DNA from: Prorocentrum cordatum
Lineage: Eukaryota; Sar; Dinophyceae; Prorocentrales; Prorocentraceae
Assembly: GCA_963575745.1 (NCBI GenBank)
Contig: CAUYUJ010018553.1
Location: forward strand, 133,067-197,066
Reading direction: 5' to 3'
Length of the DNA: 64,000 nucleotides
Numbering within the stretch: position 1 is the first letter of the stretch; each line of letters opens with the position of its first letter. Positions 19,789 to 29,418 of the stretch are shown piece after piece. A model generated the notes under the pieces. It was not told the origin of the DNA. It saw only the letters and a list, made by a program, of their open reading frames with translations, and did no database searches. A program made the translations under genes and the position numbers.

Positions 19789-21268
19789 ATGGCGGGGCTG
19801 CAAATGTTGGCGGTTGCGGCCGCCCTGATGCTGATTCGATCGGTGGTCGGGCTCGACGCTCGGCTTGCCCGGCCGCTGTCGCCAGTGAGCAGGCGGGATG
19901 CGAAGCGAACAGACGATTTCAACATTGGTGATTTCGCTGCCGCTGGCAGGGATACGGACGAGGAGGACGACTTCGACACGTGGTATTTCGAGCACGCTGG
20001 AGACGACGACAGCAGGTTCTCAGCGGGGTTCGAATCCGATGGCCCCGAGAAGAAGCGGCCCGACCCTGAAGAGAAGTCCCGCGCTACGGAAGCGTGGGAC
20101 CACTGCCATCAAGGATATTTCTCCCACGGAGCAGTGCCACTCGAAAATGGGGTCATCGTTTACCTAGTGACCCGGCAGTCAGATCTGAATACCTTGGGAG
20201 GCGGCTTGTCAAGACTTGCCTACTTCATATTGAAGCATTGGGCATAGGACGTGAAAGTGTTCATCCCCAGTCAAGCGTTGCGCGAGTATGATCCTTCTAG
20301 TTTCGCAAAATCCTCCTCCCGCGAACGAGTGATGAGTGTTGCACAGGAAGTTTTGGACAACGATACCTACAAATTTGAGGTTGAAGATTTCGATCTCACC
20401 TTCCCAAAGGTTATCGCTGACGATGACGCTTGGGAGGGGAAGATGAACGATTGCGCGAAAGCCGTGAATACAAGCTACAAGCACATGAACCAGTTTTTTT
20501 ACCAAGACGATGTACCAGCATTCGGCCTTGGATAAGTACAAGTATTATCTGCGCATCGATGCCGACTTTTACTTCAAAGCTGGTTCCGATGGAACGTCGA
20601 TTCAAGCAGATCCATTCTGTATGATGGCGAAGACTGGTCGGAAGTTGATGTGGCAGACGCGTAGACAAGTCAAGAATCAGATGTGCACAGAAGGACTCTG
20701 GGAATGGTTCAAAGAGTTTCAGCAAGCGCAGGATCTGACACCCCGTGATCCTGTGATGTGGAATGCTCGGGGAGCGCGGGTGAACTGTGTGGGCCACGTG
20801 GGCATGGGGGGTCTGGACTTCTTCAGGCTGGGGCCAGTTCGAAGGCTGTCGACGGCGCTGAACGAGGACGGGCGTGTCCACCTGAATCGGTGGTCGGACC
20901 AGACGTGCTACGTCCTCCTCCTCGCCCTCCTCGAGAACCACTCCTCCTCCTCCTCGCCCTCCTCCTCCTCCTCCTCCTCCTCCTCCTCGCCCCCCCCTCC
21001 TCGAGAACTACTCCTCCTCGCCCTCCCCCTCGCCCTCCTCGAGAACCACTCCTCCTCCTCTCCTCCTCCTCCTCCCCTCCTCCTCGCCCTCCTCCTCCTC
21101 CTCGCCCTCCTCCTCCTCCTCGTCCTCGCCCTCCTCGAGAACCGCTCCGCGGTCGGCGACGTCGGCCTCGAGTGGCGCTCGGGCACCCGGTGCCACGGGT
21201 GCTCTGCGACCCTCGAGGCCTTCCATCCTCTCACCGGCGAGAGTCACGAGCGAGGCAGTCGTAGACCT
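19789..21268 (+). pseudogene. Retroposed GT15-like mannosyltransferase pseudogene
   Basis: Intronless coding sequence 59 bp after the genomic spliced leader. It starts with a signal peptide or anchor (MAGLQMLAVAAALMLIRSVV), then a stem and a catalytic-type domain. Motifs resemble fungal Kre2/Mnt1-type alpha-1,2-mannosyltransferases (GT15, secretory pathway): VIVYLVTRQSDLNTLGGGL, SYKHMNQFF, KYKYYLRIDADFYF, GGLDFFRLGPV and RWSDQTCYVL. The frame is broken twice. TAG at 20245-20247 lies mid-domain, with coding continuing in the same frame, and a one-base gain in the T7 run at 20494-20500 shifts it. Near 20910-21130 a CCT microsatellite has expanded in frame with duplicated LALLENHS words; coding-like sequence (VGDVGLEWRSGTRCHG) resumes beyond. 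Family by motif recall only, probability about 0.65. Loss of function is clear unless the breaks are sequencing errors. Confidence 0.65.
20909..21135 (+). repeat. CCT microsatellite expanded inside the GT15-like pseudogene
   Basis: CCTCCT tract interrupted by four near-copies of a CTCGAGAACCACTCC word, so the expansion took part of the coding sequence with it. A further pure CCT run lies at about 21270-21315. Confidence 0.9.
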
Positions 21269-21315
21269 CCTTTACTCCTCCTCCTCCTCCTCCTCCTCCT
21301 CCTCCTCCTCCCGGA

Positions 21316-21654
21316 CCCGCTGCTGCCGCCCCTCCCTCCTCGCCCCCCTCGCCCCCCTCCTCCCGCGCCGCCCTCCACCCCCCAGTCCTGGCCCACCCCC
21401 CAGGAGGAGCGAGAATCAGGAGGGGAGAAAGCACACAGACCCAATGAATCGTCGATCCCCAGGAGAAGATGGGAAGATCTGGGAAGTGGGGGGCGAAAAG
21501 ACAAAGACCAGGAAGCTGTGGGAGAGTGTGGGGAGCCATCTTGCCTGTGTGTCTTTCCTTGTGTGTCCCAGGGCCCCTTCAGTGGGGTTCTGCCTGCAGG
21601 GCACGGGCGGCGTGCCCTTAAGAGCATCCGCCTCCGGGCGCGCAGCCTTCAGTG
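21316..21654. other. Unassigned sequence downstream of the pseudogene
   Basis: C-rich stretch, then mixed sequence ending in GGGCGCGCAGCCTTCAGTG. A related word (GGGCGAGCTTTCAGCGCAGC) lies beyond the foldback at about 21854. No gene recognised. Confidence 0.4.
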
Positions 21655-21834
21655 CAGCGAGCGAAGAACGGCATAACAATAAACGTTTTCGCCGCCGGGG
21701 GCGCCTGCCCCTGGGCGGCTGGAAAGTTTGTACCCCCACGGTGCCACCGTGAGGGTACAAACTTTCCAGCCGCCCAGGGACAGGCGCCCCCGGCAGCGAA
21801 AACGTTTATTGTTATGCCGTTCTTCGCTCGCTGA
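21655..21834. mobile_element. Near-perfect foldback element (MITE), ~88-bp arms
   Basis: The whole 180 bp is one inverted repeat. Ends read CAGCGAGCGAAGAACGGC and GCCGTTCTTCGCTCGCTG, with AACAATAAACGTTTTCG and GGCGGCTGGAAAGTTTGTAC inside each arm and a single-base centre near 21742. TCAGTG lies directly before it (21649-21654) and after it (21835-21840), consistent with a 6-bp target duplication. Very few arm mismatches suggest a young insertion. Confidence 0.88.
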
Positions 21835-22014
21835 TCAGTGCCACGCCCTCCCCGGGCGAGCTTTCAGCGCAGCTCGGAGCGCCGCGACCCTGAGTCGTGG
21901 CCGTCTGGCCTCTCGGCCCTCGCCGGCTCGCCACGCGGGTGGAGGGCAAAACTCTTTTGCCATTCCTGTCGTCACCCTCCTCTCTCTTCTGCGTGCCCAT
22001 TGCCCTGCTAGTTT

Positions 22015-22024
22015 CTCTCTGTCC

Positions 22025-22058
<34 letters not shown>

Positions 22059-22072
22059 TTCTCTGTCTCTTC
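22015..22072 (+). repeat. CT microsatellite
   Basis: CTCTCT tract with a few TTT interruptions. Confidence 0.95.
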
Positions 22073-22385
22073 TGACGCCCCGCAACCTCTCGCAGGAGGC
22101 GATCCATGAATCCAGCGCTCTCGCAGCTACCACTGTCGAGAAAGACAGCGGCTGCGTAGGTGCACACAGCTTCTCTCTTCTGTCCCAAGCTAAATGCTGG
22201 GGGGCTGAGTCAGATGACATTATATTTTGGGGGCGGACTGATGTTTCTCTTTCTGACCTCTTCTTTTTTGGTCGGCGGCCGCGCGACCACGGTCTGGCGG
22301 CAACAGCGATGTCCGGGACTACGGATCAAGGCAAATTACACGCGATGCGTTTTTTTTTCTGACCTCTTCGCGATGGTGTCGCAAA
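22073..22385. other. Unassigned sequence
   Basis: Mixed sequence with T runs. A short open frame at 22160-22492 has no recognisable features. It borders the inverted microrepeat array. Confidence 0.4.
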
Positions 22386-23600
22386 CAAAATGCCTCCAAG
22401 ACGGCCCAAGATGCACCCAAGACGGCCTAAGATGGCCTCAAGATGGCCCAAAACAGCCCAAGAGGCTCCAAGAGTTCTCCAAGACGGCCTAAGAGGCCTC
22501 CAAGGGGTCCTCCAGGAAGGCCCGAAGAGGCCAAAATCATTGATTTCCTATGGTTTTTGAAGGATTTTGGTATTTCCGCCATTTCGGCTTTCCGACGGCC
22601 CAAGGCGGCCCAAGAGGCCCCCAAGGTCGCCCCAAGATCGCCCACGAGGCCTCCAAGATGGCCCCATGACGGCCCAAGAGGCCCCCAAGACGGCCCCAAG
22701 AGGGCCCCAAGTCGGCCCAGAGAGAGGCCCCCAAGACGGCTCCCGACGGCGTCAGACGTGCCAGGAACCCACCAAGATGGCCGAAGTTGGCTCGAAGCTG
22801 GCCCAAGACGGCCCAAGAGGCCTCCTAGAGGCCTCCGGGAAGGCCAGATAAGGCCAAAAACATTGATTTCCCTTTCGTTCTTGAAGGATTTGACATTTGC
22901 TTCTTTTCGGCCTTTCGACGGCCCAAGAGCCCCCAAAGATCGCCCAAGAGGCCTCCAAGATGGCCCCAGAACGGCCCAAGAGGCCCCCAAGACGGCCCAG
23001 GAGGCCTTGAAGACGCCCAAGATGGCCTCCAAGACGGCCCTGGAGCATTCCAAGAAGGCCCCAAGTCGGCCCACAGAGGCCCCCCAAACGGCTCCCGACG
23101 GCGTCAGACGGGCCAGGAGCCCACCAAGACGGCCGAAGATGGCCGTAAGATGGCCCAAGAGGCCTCCAAGAGGGCCTCCGGGAAGGCCCGAAAAGGCCAA
23201 CATCATTGATTTCCCCAAACAGTTGTTTGAAGGATTGTGGCATTTGCTTTTTTCGGCCTGCGACGGCCCGAGACGGCCCAAGTGCCCCCAAAGATCGCCC
23301 AAGAGGCCCCAAGAGGCCCCCAAGACGGCCCAAGAGGCTTCCAAAACGATGAAGATGGCCTCCAAGACGGCCCAAGAGCCTTCCAAGACGTCCTCCAAGA
23401 AGGCCCGAAAGAGTCAAAATGGCCTCCAGACTGCCAAGATGACCTTAAAGATGCCCATGTGTTTCCCGAAGGCTTTCCAAACCGACTCGGGGAGCACATG
23501 ATCCGATAGCTTGGCAGGTCTGGCCTCAACGTTCGGCCACATAGGCGCTTCCAAAAAGGCAGAGGGCGGCAGTGATTCGCCGTAGGCGTCTTCGATTCTT
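22386..23600 (-). repeat. Inverted copy of the CTTGGGGGCC microrepeat element
   Basis: Minus-strand counterpart of 17195-19335. Microrepeat words appear as CCAAGACGGCCCAAGAGGCC, and the higher-order islands lie near 22510-22600, 22845-22930 and 23180-23270. The end module (CATGTGTTTCCCGAAGGCTT through GCGGCAGTGATTCGCC) lies at 23440-23600. With 17195-19335 it forms a very large imperfect inverted repeat enclosing the leader-tagged pseudogene. Confidence 0.8.
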
Positions 23601-23775
23601 TTGGAAAAGAACCAAAGCCAAAACCGATAGGGTTCGGCACGCCAGGCATCCCTGCGATGAATCGACAGGGGGCGGCGGACCTGGTGGCCTTCGGCCCATC
23701 CCGCCACCGTGCCTGCTTTGTGGGTATGATGCCTATTGGATGTTCGTCGCATCTCATGGGAGGCCTCTGGAGTGC
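23601..23775. repeat. Module shared with the centre of the 19336-19607 foldback
   Basis: GAAAAGAACCAAAGCCAAAA, GCCAGGCATCCCTGCGATGAA and CAGGGGGCGGCGGACC are found, in opposite orientation, at about 19400-19515. The foldback arms are absent here. Confidence 0.6.
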
Positions 23776-24230
23776 CTCTTTGACTCTTGGAGGCAGTTTT
23801 GAAGTTTCTTGGGGGCTGTTTGGGGGCCTCTTGGGGGCCGTTCGGGGGCCCCTTGGGGCCTTTTTCTTGGGGGCCTCTTGGGAGCCTCCTGGGGGCCGCT
23901 TGGGGCGGAAGGCTCGGATTTTCGGTTTGTGTTCCCTCTCTTGGGGCCGTCTTGGGGCCCTCTTGGTCCGTTCGGGGCGCCTCTTAGGCCGTCTTGAGGC
24001 CCTCTTGGGCCGTTTGGGGGCCCTCTTGGAGGCCTCTTGCGCCGTCTTGGGCAGGTTTGGGGGGCCTCTTGGGCCGTCGTCTTGGTGCGTCGGGATGCCG
24101 AAATGCGAGAAAGCCAACAACCTTCAAAAACCAACGGAGCAACAATGATTAGTGCCTCTTGGGGCCCTCTTGGGAGGCCTCCTGGGGCGTCTTGAAGGCC
24201 TTTCGCCTTGAGGCCATCGTTCGGCGACTC
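23776..24230 (+). repeat. CTTGGGGGCC microrepeat fragment
   Basis: Plus-oriented microrepeat with one higher-order island near 24090-24150 (GATGCCGAAATGCGAGAAAG, CCTTCAAAAACC). It runs directly into the LINE fragment. Confidence 0.8.
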
Positions 24231-24526
24231 GAGGCCCCGACTGCGTCTCCAGCATGTACGAGCGCAAGACGGCGTACTACGCCCCCTACAGCGACGTTCT
24301 GGACCGCCAGAACATCCTGTACCAGCCCTCAGTCTGGTCAGCCCACGGGCCCCACCCCCGGACGACATCCACCCTCCGCACACTCGCGACCCGCCTTGCC
24401 CGGCGGAGGGGATGCTCGGACGGGGCGTGGCGGTACCGCCGCCTGGCCAGCGCGGCTGGCGCGGCGCTGTGCCGGCGGGCGGCCGCCCACGTCAGGGCCT
24501 ACTGGCCTGGCGGGGGCGACGACTGA
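24231..24526 (+). pseudogene. LINE-type retroelement, C-terminal fragment
   Basis: Open from RGPDCVSSMYERKTAYYAPY to a TGA at 24524-24526. The order KTAYYAPYSDVLDRQNILYQ, PSVWSAHGPHPRTTSTLRTL, ATRLARRRGCSDGAWRYRRL and AHVRAYWP matches the conserved tail I know from dinoflagellate LINE ORF2 proteins (xVWSAYGRPHPxTxxxLRTL...ARRRG). Only about 95 residues remain, with no reverse transcriptase, so this is a 5'-truncated insertion. It sits exactly at the end of a microrepeat fragment. Confidence 0.6.
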
Positions 24527-24800
24527 GAGCGCCGGCCGCCGGCCAGCCCGCCCCCGCAGGCGCGGGCCCCCCCCTTCCGCCCCCCGTCCGCCCCCACCCC
24601 CGCACGCGCGCCTAACCTGCGGGGTCTGGTGGCTCACCCGCGGCCGTGCCCCCCCGTTGCCCCAGGCCTGCTTGCTGCCCTTTTTCCTTCCCCTCCTCCT
24701 GCCTCCCCCTGCTCCCTGTCCCCCCTCTTCTCCTGGGCCCGGAGGCCGCGTGCTGGCGCGAAGTGTCTTATTGCGCGCCCGCGCAGGCGCGGCCGGTGTT
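24527..24800. other. C-rich sequence after the LINE tail
   Basis: Very C-rich (GCCCCCGCAGGCGCGGGCCC and similar). It could be the 3' untranslated part of the LINE copy. No gene seen. Confidence 0.4.
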
Positions 24801-25200
24801 GTCTTTTCTCTTCCTCCTCCTGCTCCTCCTCCTGCTCCTCCTCCTCCTCCTCCTCCTCCTCCTCCTCCTCCTCCTCCTCCTCCTCCTCCTCCTCTCCGTC
24901 CTCCGGCTTTGCATCGTCGCGCAATCGGCTAGCACAGTTTAGTTTTGACCTCCTCCGCGCTGGCAAGTCTTAGCCTGGACGCATTCCCGCCCCATCGGTG
25001 GGGAAGCTGGCAATTTTCACCTGCATCCGCGGGGCTCGGCGCTCAGAAGCGGTGGCCGGTGCCCGCTTCTCCTCGCCCCCCTCGTCCTCCTCATCCTCTT
25101 TTTCCTCCTCCTCGGAGGAGGCAAAGGGGAGGAGGCTCCTCCTCCTCCTCCTCCTCCTCCACCTCCTCCTCCTCCTCCTCCCCTTTGCCTCCTCCCCTCT
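24801..25200 (+). repeat. CCT microsatellites and GAGGAGG hairpin
   Basis: Pure CCT run at about 24810-24893. At 25112-25195 an inverted repeat (GAGGAGGCAAAGGGGAGGAGG and its complement CCTCCTCCCCTTTGCCTCCTC) encloses another CCT run. Confidence 0.9.
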
Positions 25201-25407
25201 CGTGCGCCTGGTCAGGGGGATGCCAGCCCGTCGATTTTGGATCCCCCCTCTGGGGCCGTTTGTTGGCCCAGCCACGCGGCCGATAGGGTCTCGCGAGTGC
25301 CGTCGTTTCTGGCCGGGGGGAGCGCGATTTGTCCGGTGCCTGCAGGCGGGGATCTTGAGTTTTAGTTACGGCGGACATTCTTCAGTTGTTCTCTGAGAGC
25401 AGCTGCC
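25200..25407. other. Flank of the retrotransposon
   Basis: Unassigned mixed sequence between the CCT hairpin and the 3' LTR. Confidence 0.4.
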
Positions 25408-25558
25408 TGACCCAGGGGCCCCAAACCATCAAATGGCAATGGTACAGACATGTGTGGAACAACGGTTTGCAACACATCATGCTTGCTGAAACGACTAAGC
25501 TGTGTTAGCACACAAAAGCACAGAAACATAACTCGATAGAACAGGGGTTATACTGACG
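25408..25558 (-). repeat. 3' LTR of the copia-type element
   Basis: About 80 percent identical by eye to 33699-33835: shared words include GACATGTGTG(G/T)AACAAC, TTTGCAACA(C/T)ATCATGCTTG and GGGGTTATACTGAC versus GGGGTATTATTGAC. On the plus strand it begins TGACCCAGGGG and ends near TACTGACG. Confidence 0.75.
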
Positions 25559-25841
25559 CGGACGGAAAAAAAGAGCTAACACATATTCATTCAAAACCGC
25601 ACATTGCCAAGATCAGGGCCCCCCGGAATTTCACCAGGAAACAAAACGCTGCCGAAAATAAAGCAGATAAGACGTCACAAACACCGCGGGCCCCTTGCAC
25701 CAGCCAGTCGGATTCAAATGTGAAACTCACCCGCAGTCGCGACAGCGACATTGATATCCTTTTAATTTGCCAACGCACCCGGCGATCGGTCGACCTCCTT
25801 GGGCAGAAACATGGAAATGGTGTCCTCCTCGGAGCACTCAG
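25559..25841 (-). other. Untranslated 3' part of the copia-type element
   Basis: Non-coding stretch between the C-terminal tail and the 3' LTR. It contains an A/T-rich run (CGGAAAAAAAGAGC on the plus strand). A polypurine tract is not obvious. Confidence 0.4.
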
Positions 25842-26996
25842 TCACGAGTCGGTCTCTGCCGACCAACTTGCTCTCGTCGGCCTTGCTGGCCATCGTCCAC
25901 CTGTCGGCTTCGCCGACCATCCTGCCAGACAGGTTTCCTGCCAAAGCGGCCTCTGGGTACCCCTTCGTCCTGCCACGAGAACTCCATGAGCGTACTCGGG
26001 CAGCGGCTGGAAATTCGGCGTGCTGAGAGCCAGATTGTAGCGACACTGCGACTGGACGAGCATGCTGCGTACCTTCTTCCGGTTCGTCGGCTTCGGGTCG
26101 GTCCCAGTCACGGTCGTCTTGACCTTGACGGGCATTGGTTTTGTCTCGGGTTCCCGCGTCTTCTCGGTCTTCGTGTCATGCTCGAGCTGCTTGGTCAAGA
26201 GGGCCCACCACACCCCAGCACGAAACCCGCAATCGAATGCCACAACATCTCCCCTCACGAACTCGAAAACCATCATCTTCATGACCAGGTCGTTCCAGTC
26301 GGCTGGCGTCGGTGGGTTGAACAGCTCGACGTCGCTGGGCGTATACTGCATCGCCTGTCCTGCCGCGCTGCCGCCTTCGCTAGCTGCCAGTGCCGTAGCC
26401 AGCTTCGCTCCACTTGCGCAAAATTGCGCTTGCCATTGGCCTTCGCTGTCTCCCTTCGCCTTTGTCGCAGGCGTCGTCTCGAGGGCATCTTGCAGTGCCT
26501 CGCCAGCGTCGTCCAGCTCCTTCTCGCGTTGCTCCATCGCCCTCTTGGAGAGCTTCTTGCCAGCCATGAAGTCGGGGTCTTACCGCAACGCGTGCACTCC
26601 ACGGCGTAGCACGTCTGCCATCGTCTGGCGGGCCGAGAGCTTTGTAAGCCCGTCCGCCATCTGCTGCTTCGTGTTCACCCACTTCCAGGTGGCGCCTATC
26701 TCCGTCATCTGCTCGCTCACGATCTCCACTTCGATGGCCGTCCTCTTCTCTGCGATGCCCAGGCCTGCCGTCGCTGAACGCGACGCGTCGTGCAGGCACT
26801 TCGCGTCCGTGATGAACGGCGACTTTCCGAGGTACACCATCGTTTCGTCGACCTCCAGGTCGGGTCGCAAGCTCCACGCCAGGTAGACCTTCACCCACAT
26901 CAACGAGTCCGCGCCCAAAGCTGCTGCCTGGGCCTCCGCTGACAGCGAGCCCCTGCGCGACCATTGTAGTTTCTTCGAGGCCCACTCCGTGACCAC
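25842..26996 (-). pseudogene. Copia-type RNase H and C-terminal tail
   Basis: One frame runs from about 26996 to 25842, interrupted by a TAA near 26581. RNase H features are seen: SLSAEAQAAALGADSL (acidic residue in SxxAE), SPFITDAKCLHDASRS (second Asp), EKRTAIEVEIV, and WKWVNTKQQMADGLTK, the typical WVxTxxQxADxLTK end. The tail after the TAA (DPDFMAGKKLSKRAMEQREK, then an acidic stretch) continues in the same frame, so the stop looks like a single nonsense change. It would digest the RNA strand during reverse transcription of the element. Confidence 0.75.
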
Positions 26997-27039
26997 GGAA
27001 GGCGCTGGGGTTCCGGCATTGAGCTCGTCCGCGGGTCCG

Positions 27040-28413
27040 ATGAAGATCGCGTAGCCTCCCTCTTAATTTCCGCCACCCGCCACGTCGGCTCGCCCAGCTC
27101 GCGCCAGTGTAGCTGCCAACTCTCTGGTCGCCCCAGGCCTTGTCGAACCCGAAGCACAGCCCTACGTCCGCGTTGGCCTTCAGAAAGAGCAGATCCTTGT
27201 TCGCGCCCAGCAAGTCCTGCACGGTCACTCGTCCTGTGGCCGAAGCTCTGAATGACACGGCAGCCGCTGCTATGATCCCTCCTTGGGCTGCCGGCCATTG
27301 CAACTGGCAGTTCAGGATCTTGAAGTTCGCAAGCTCCTTCGGCGACAACGCACTCGTGGGATCAGCTCTCCGGTGCTTCTCGACGGTGATGGGTTTCACC
27401 GCGTGCATGTACTTCTCGAACTTGAGGGTCACGCTGTAGGTGATTAGGGACTGCTCCACTTCGCCTCCAGCGAAGATCAGACTCGGCCCGAAATCCCACT
27501 TGCCGAGCTTGAACTTCTCGTCGAGCGCCCTTAGCCGCGCCTGGAGACACTCGGTGTCGTCGAGCTTCGCGTAGAGGTTCTGTTTGCGCGTCGCGCCCTC
27601 GCCGCAACCGACGAAGTTGCCCGCGCGCCCGCCGATTGGGCCGCCCACCGCGTAGGTCTGGCCCTCGAGGCTGCGCGCGTCGAACGGGTCGTCCTCGACC
27701 TTCGCCGGGCGCAGGGGCAACAGCAGGCAATCCTCGAGCTCGATGTTGCTGAGCCCGATCTCCCTCGCGACTTCGTCGGAGCGGTTGCGCCAGAGCTGGG
27801 GCGACCGCGGGTCACCGAAGCGCGGCTTGATCATCTTGGGCAACTGTCCAGGTTGCAGGCCGATTTGGTGTGAGAGCATCTCGCTCATCTCCTTCGTCGG
27901 GCTCGCGCGCGGCTCGAGGCCGCGCGCGCTCGCGCCCTCGGCCCGCGAGAAAACGGACTTCGCATCCGCGGTGAACAGCCTGCATTTCCTCGGAGACGCC
28001 CAGAGCATGACCGCGCGTCGGCCAAGCCTGCTGAGGGTCGGCGCCTCCTCGTCGAGCTGGCCCTCGGCGACGTCGCGGTGCTAGAGCCTCTGGTAGAGCG
28101 CACGCGCGTTGGCCACACTCTGCCCATCCCCCACCTTCAACGTGAGTAGGAAGCGTAGAGGGCAGAAGGCTGCGGGATCTACATCCGCCTCGTTGATGGG
28201 CGCCCAGCCGTCGTTGCGACTGGAAAGCCTCGAGGTCCCCCCGCTGCGCCGCGTAGGACTGGCCCTTCCCCTCGGGCGCAAGCCCCCCCTCCGCGATGGC
28301 GGGGGCTTCCCTCTCGGAGGCCAGCGTGCAGACCGTCTCGGTGGACTCTTCAAGCAGCGCAATCTCTTCGCCCACCCGATCGGCGAGCGCAGCCCCCTCG
28401 CTCTGCGGGGCAA
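27040..28413 (-). pseudogene. Copia-type reverse transcriptase, catalytic core lost
   Basis: Frame B runs with a TAG at 28081-28083. Recognisable order: APTLSRLGRRAVMLWASPR, CRLFTADAKSVF (the first conserved Asp region), a degenerate palm, then AVKPITVEKHRRADPTSALS, LQWPAAQGG, LLGANKDLLFLKANADVGL and the start of RNase H (SYTGASWASR). Where copia enzymes carry the double Asp, the sequence reads GGRAGNFVGCGEG and no YxDD is present in any frame. Frameshifts lie near 28230 (from the integrase frame) and near 27060 (into RNase H). Clearly inactive. Confidence 0.7.
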
Positions 28414-29418
28414 GCTTCGCCCGCGACAGGCGGGCGCGCTTGGCCAGCGGGGCGCCTTCCAGCTTCTCAGCCTCCTCGACGCTCCTCTTAGTCATCGCCG
28501 CGACGTGGAATCTGCTAGGCCCCTGCTCCGCGCTGCCAGACGCGCCGGCACTGGCCGCCGCTGGCCCGTCGCCCTCCTCCTCGCGAGGCGTCGTCGGCTG
28601 AGGATATCCAGGAGCCGCCGCGGCAGCTGCTCCTGTCGGTCCGTCGGTCTCGTCCGTCTCCATGGGCGCCTGGGCGCTGGGCTGATGCTGCTCGCCCATG
28701 TCGTCCAGGCTGTCGTCGTAGCGGGGCAAGCGCCCCTCCTCGGCGAGGTCCCAGTAGTTGCAGGTCCCCTTCGTCCGCATGGGCACGCGCTTGAGCTTCT
28801 CGATCGTGCTGAGCGGGCTGTCGAGGTCCTCGCTGCGTCCTTCACGCTCGCGGGCCTCGCCTGGCAGCTCGGGGCGAAGCTGCTCCACGGTGCATCGAAG
28901 GATCGTGCATCCGTGCGTCGCCCACACCACTGAGGCGTGCATCGCGTTGTCCTCGTTGACCTTCGCCTCAACTGCTACCGCCAGAGCTGGGGCGTGCCAG
29001 TGGTATTTCTCCAGCCCCTGCGTCTGCTCTGGTCGCCAGAAGTAGACCTGCTCGCCGATCTCGCAGTTCCTCCTCGTCGGCCTGCTGCGCGCCAGCAGCG
29101 CCGCTCGCGCGGCGCGCGGGCAGTTGGCCTCGATGAAGGCTGTGGCGGCGACCGCCCTCCTGATCATCATCTCGCGCACCTCGCTCTCGGGGTCAACCGG
29201 CGCAGCCTGCTCCGACAGGCCGAAGTCCTCTTCGCAGCGGGCGCCCGGGATCTTGGGCTGCGCCCCGGCACCAGCGCCGCGGGCGAGAACCCGCACGCGT
29301 TCGTCGGGGCGCTCCGCTGGCCGGCGGTCATCCTGAGAGCGGTCTTGAGCGAGTCGTCGGGGAGCTGCAGATGGCAATCGCTGAGCTGTTCCTTCCTGGC
29401 CGCGCGGTTTCGCCCCAT
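28230..29418 (-). pseudogene. Copia-type integrase C-terminal region and linker
   Basis: A frame open to 29377 contains VRVLARGAGAGAQPKIPG, EVREMMIRRAVAATAFIEAN, CEIGEQVYFWRPEQ and KYHWHAPALAVAVE, which correspond to the region after the integrase core, then a low-complexity Ala/Glu/Pro linker towards reverse transcriptase. The neighbouring frame (29418-29167) holds ARKEQLSDCHLQLPDDSLKT, the helical part that follows the third catalytic residue. A frameshift therefore lies near 29290-29380. Confidence 0.65.
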
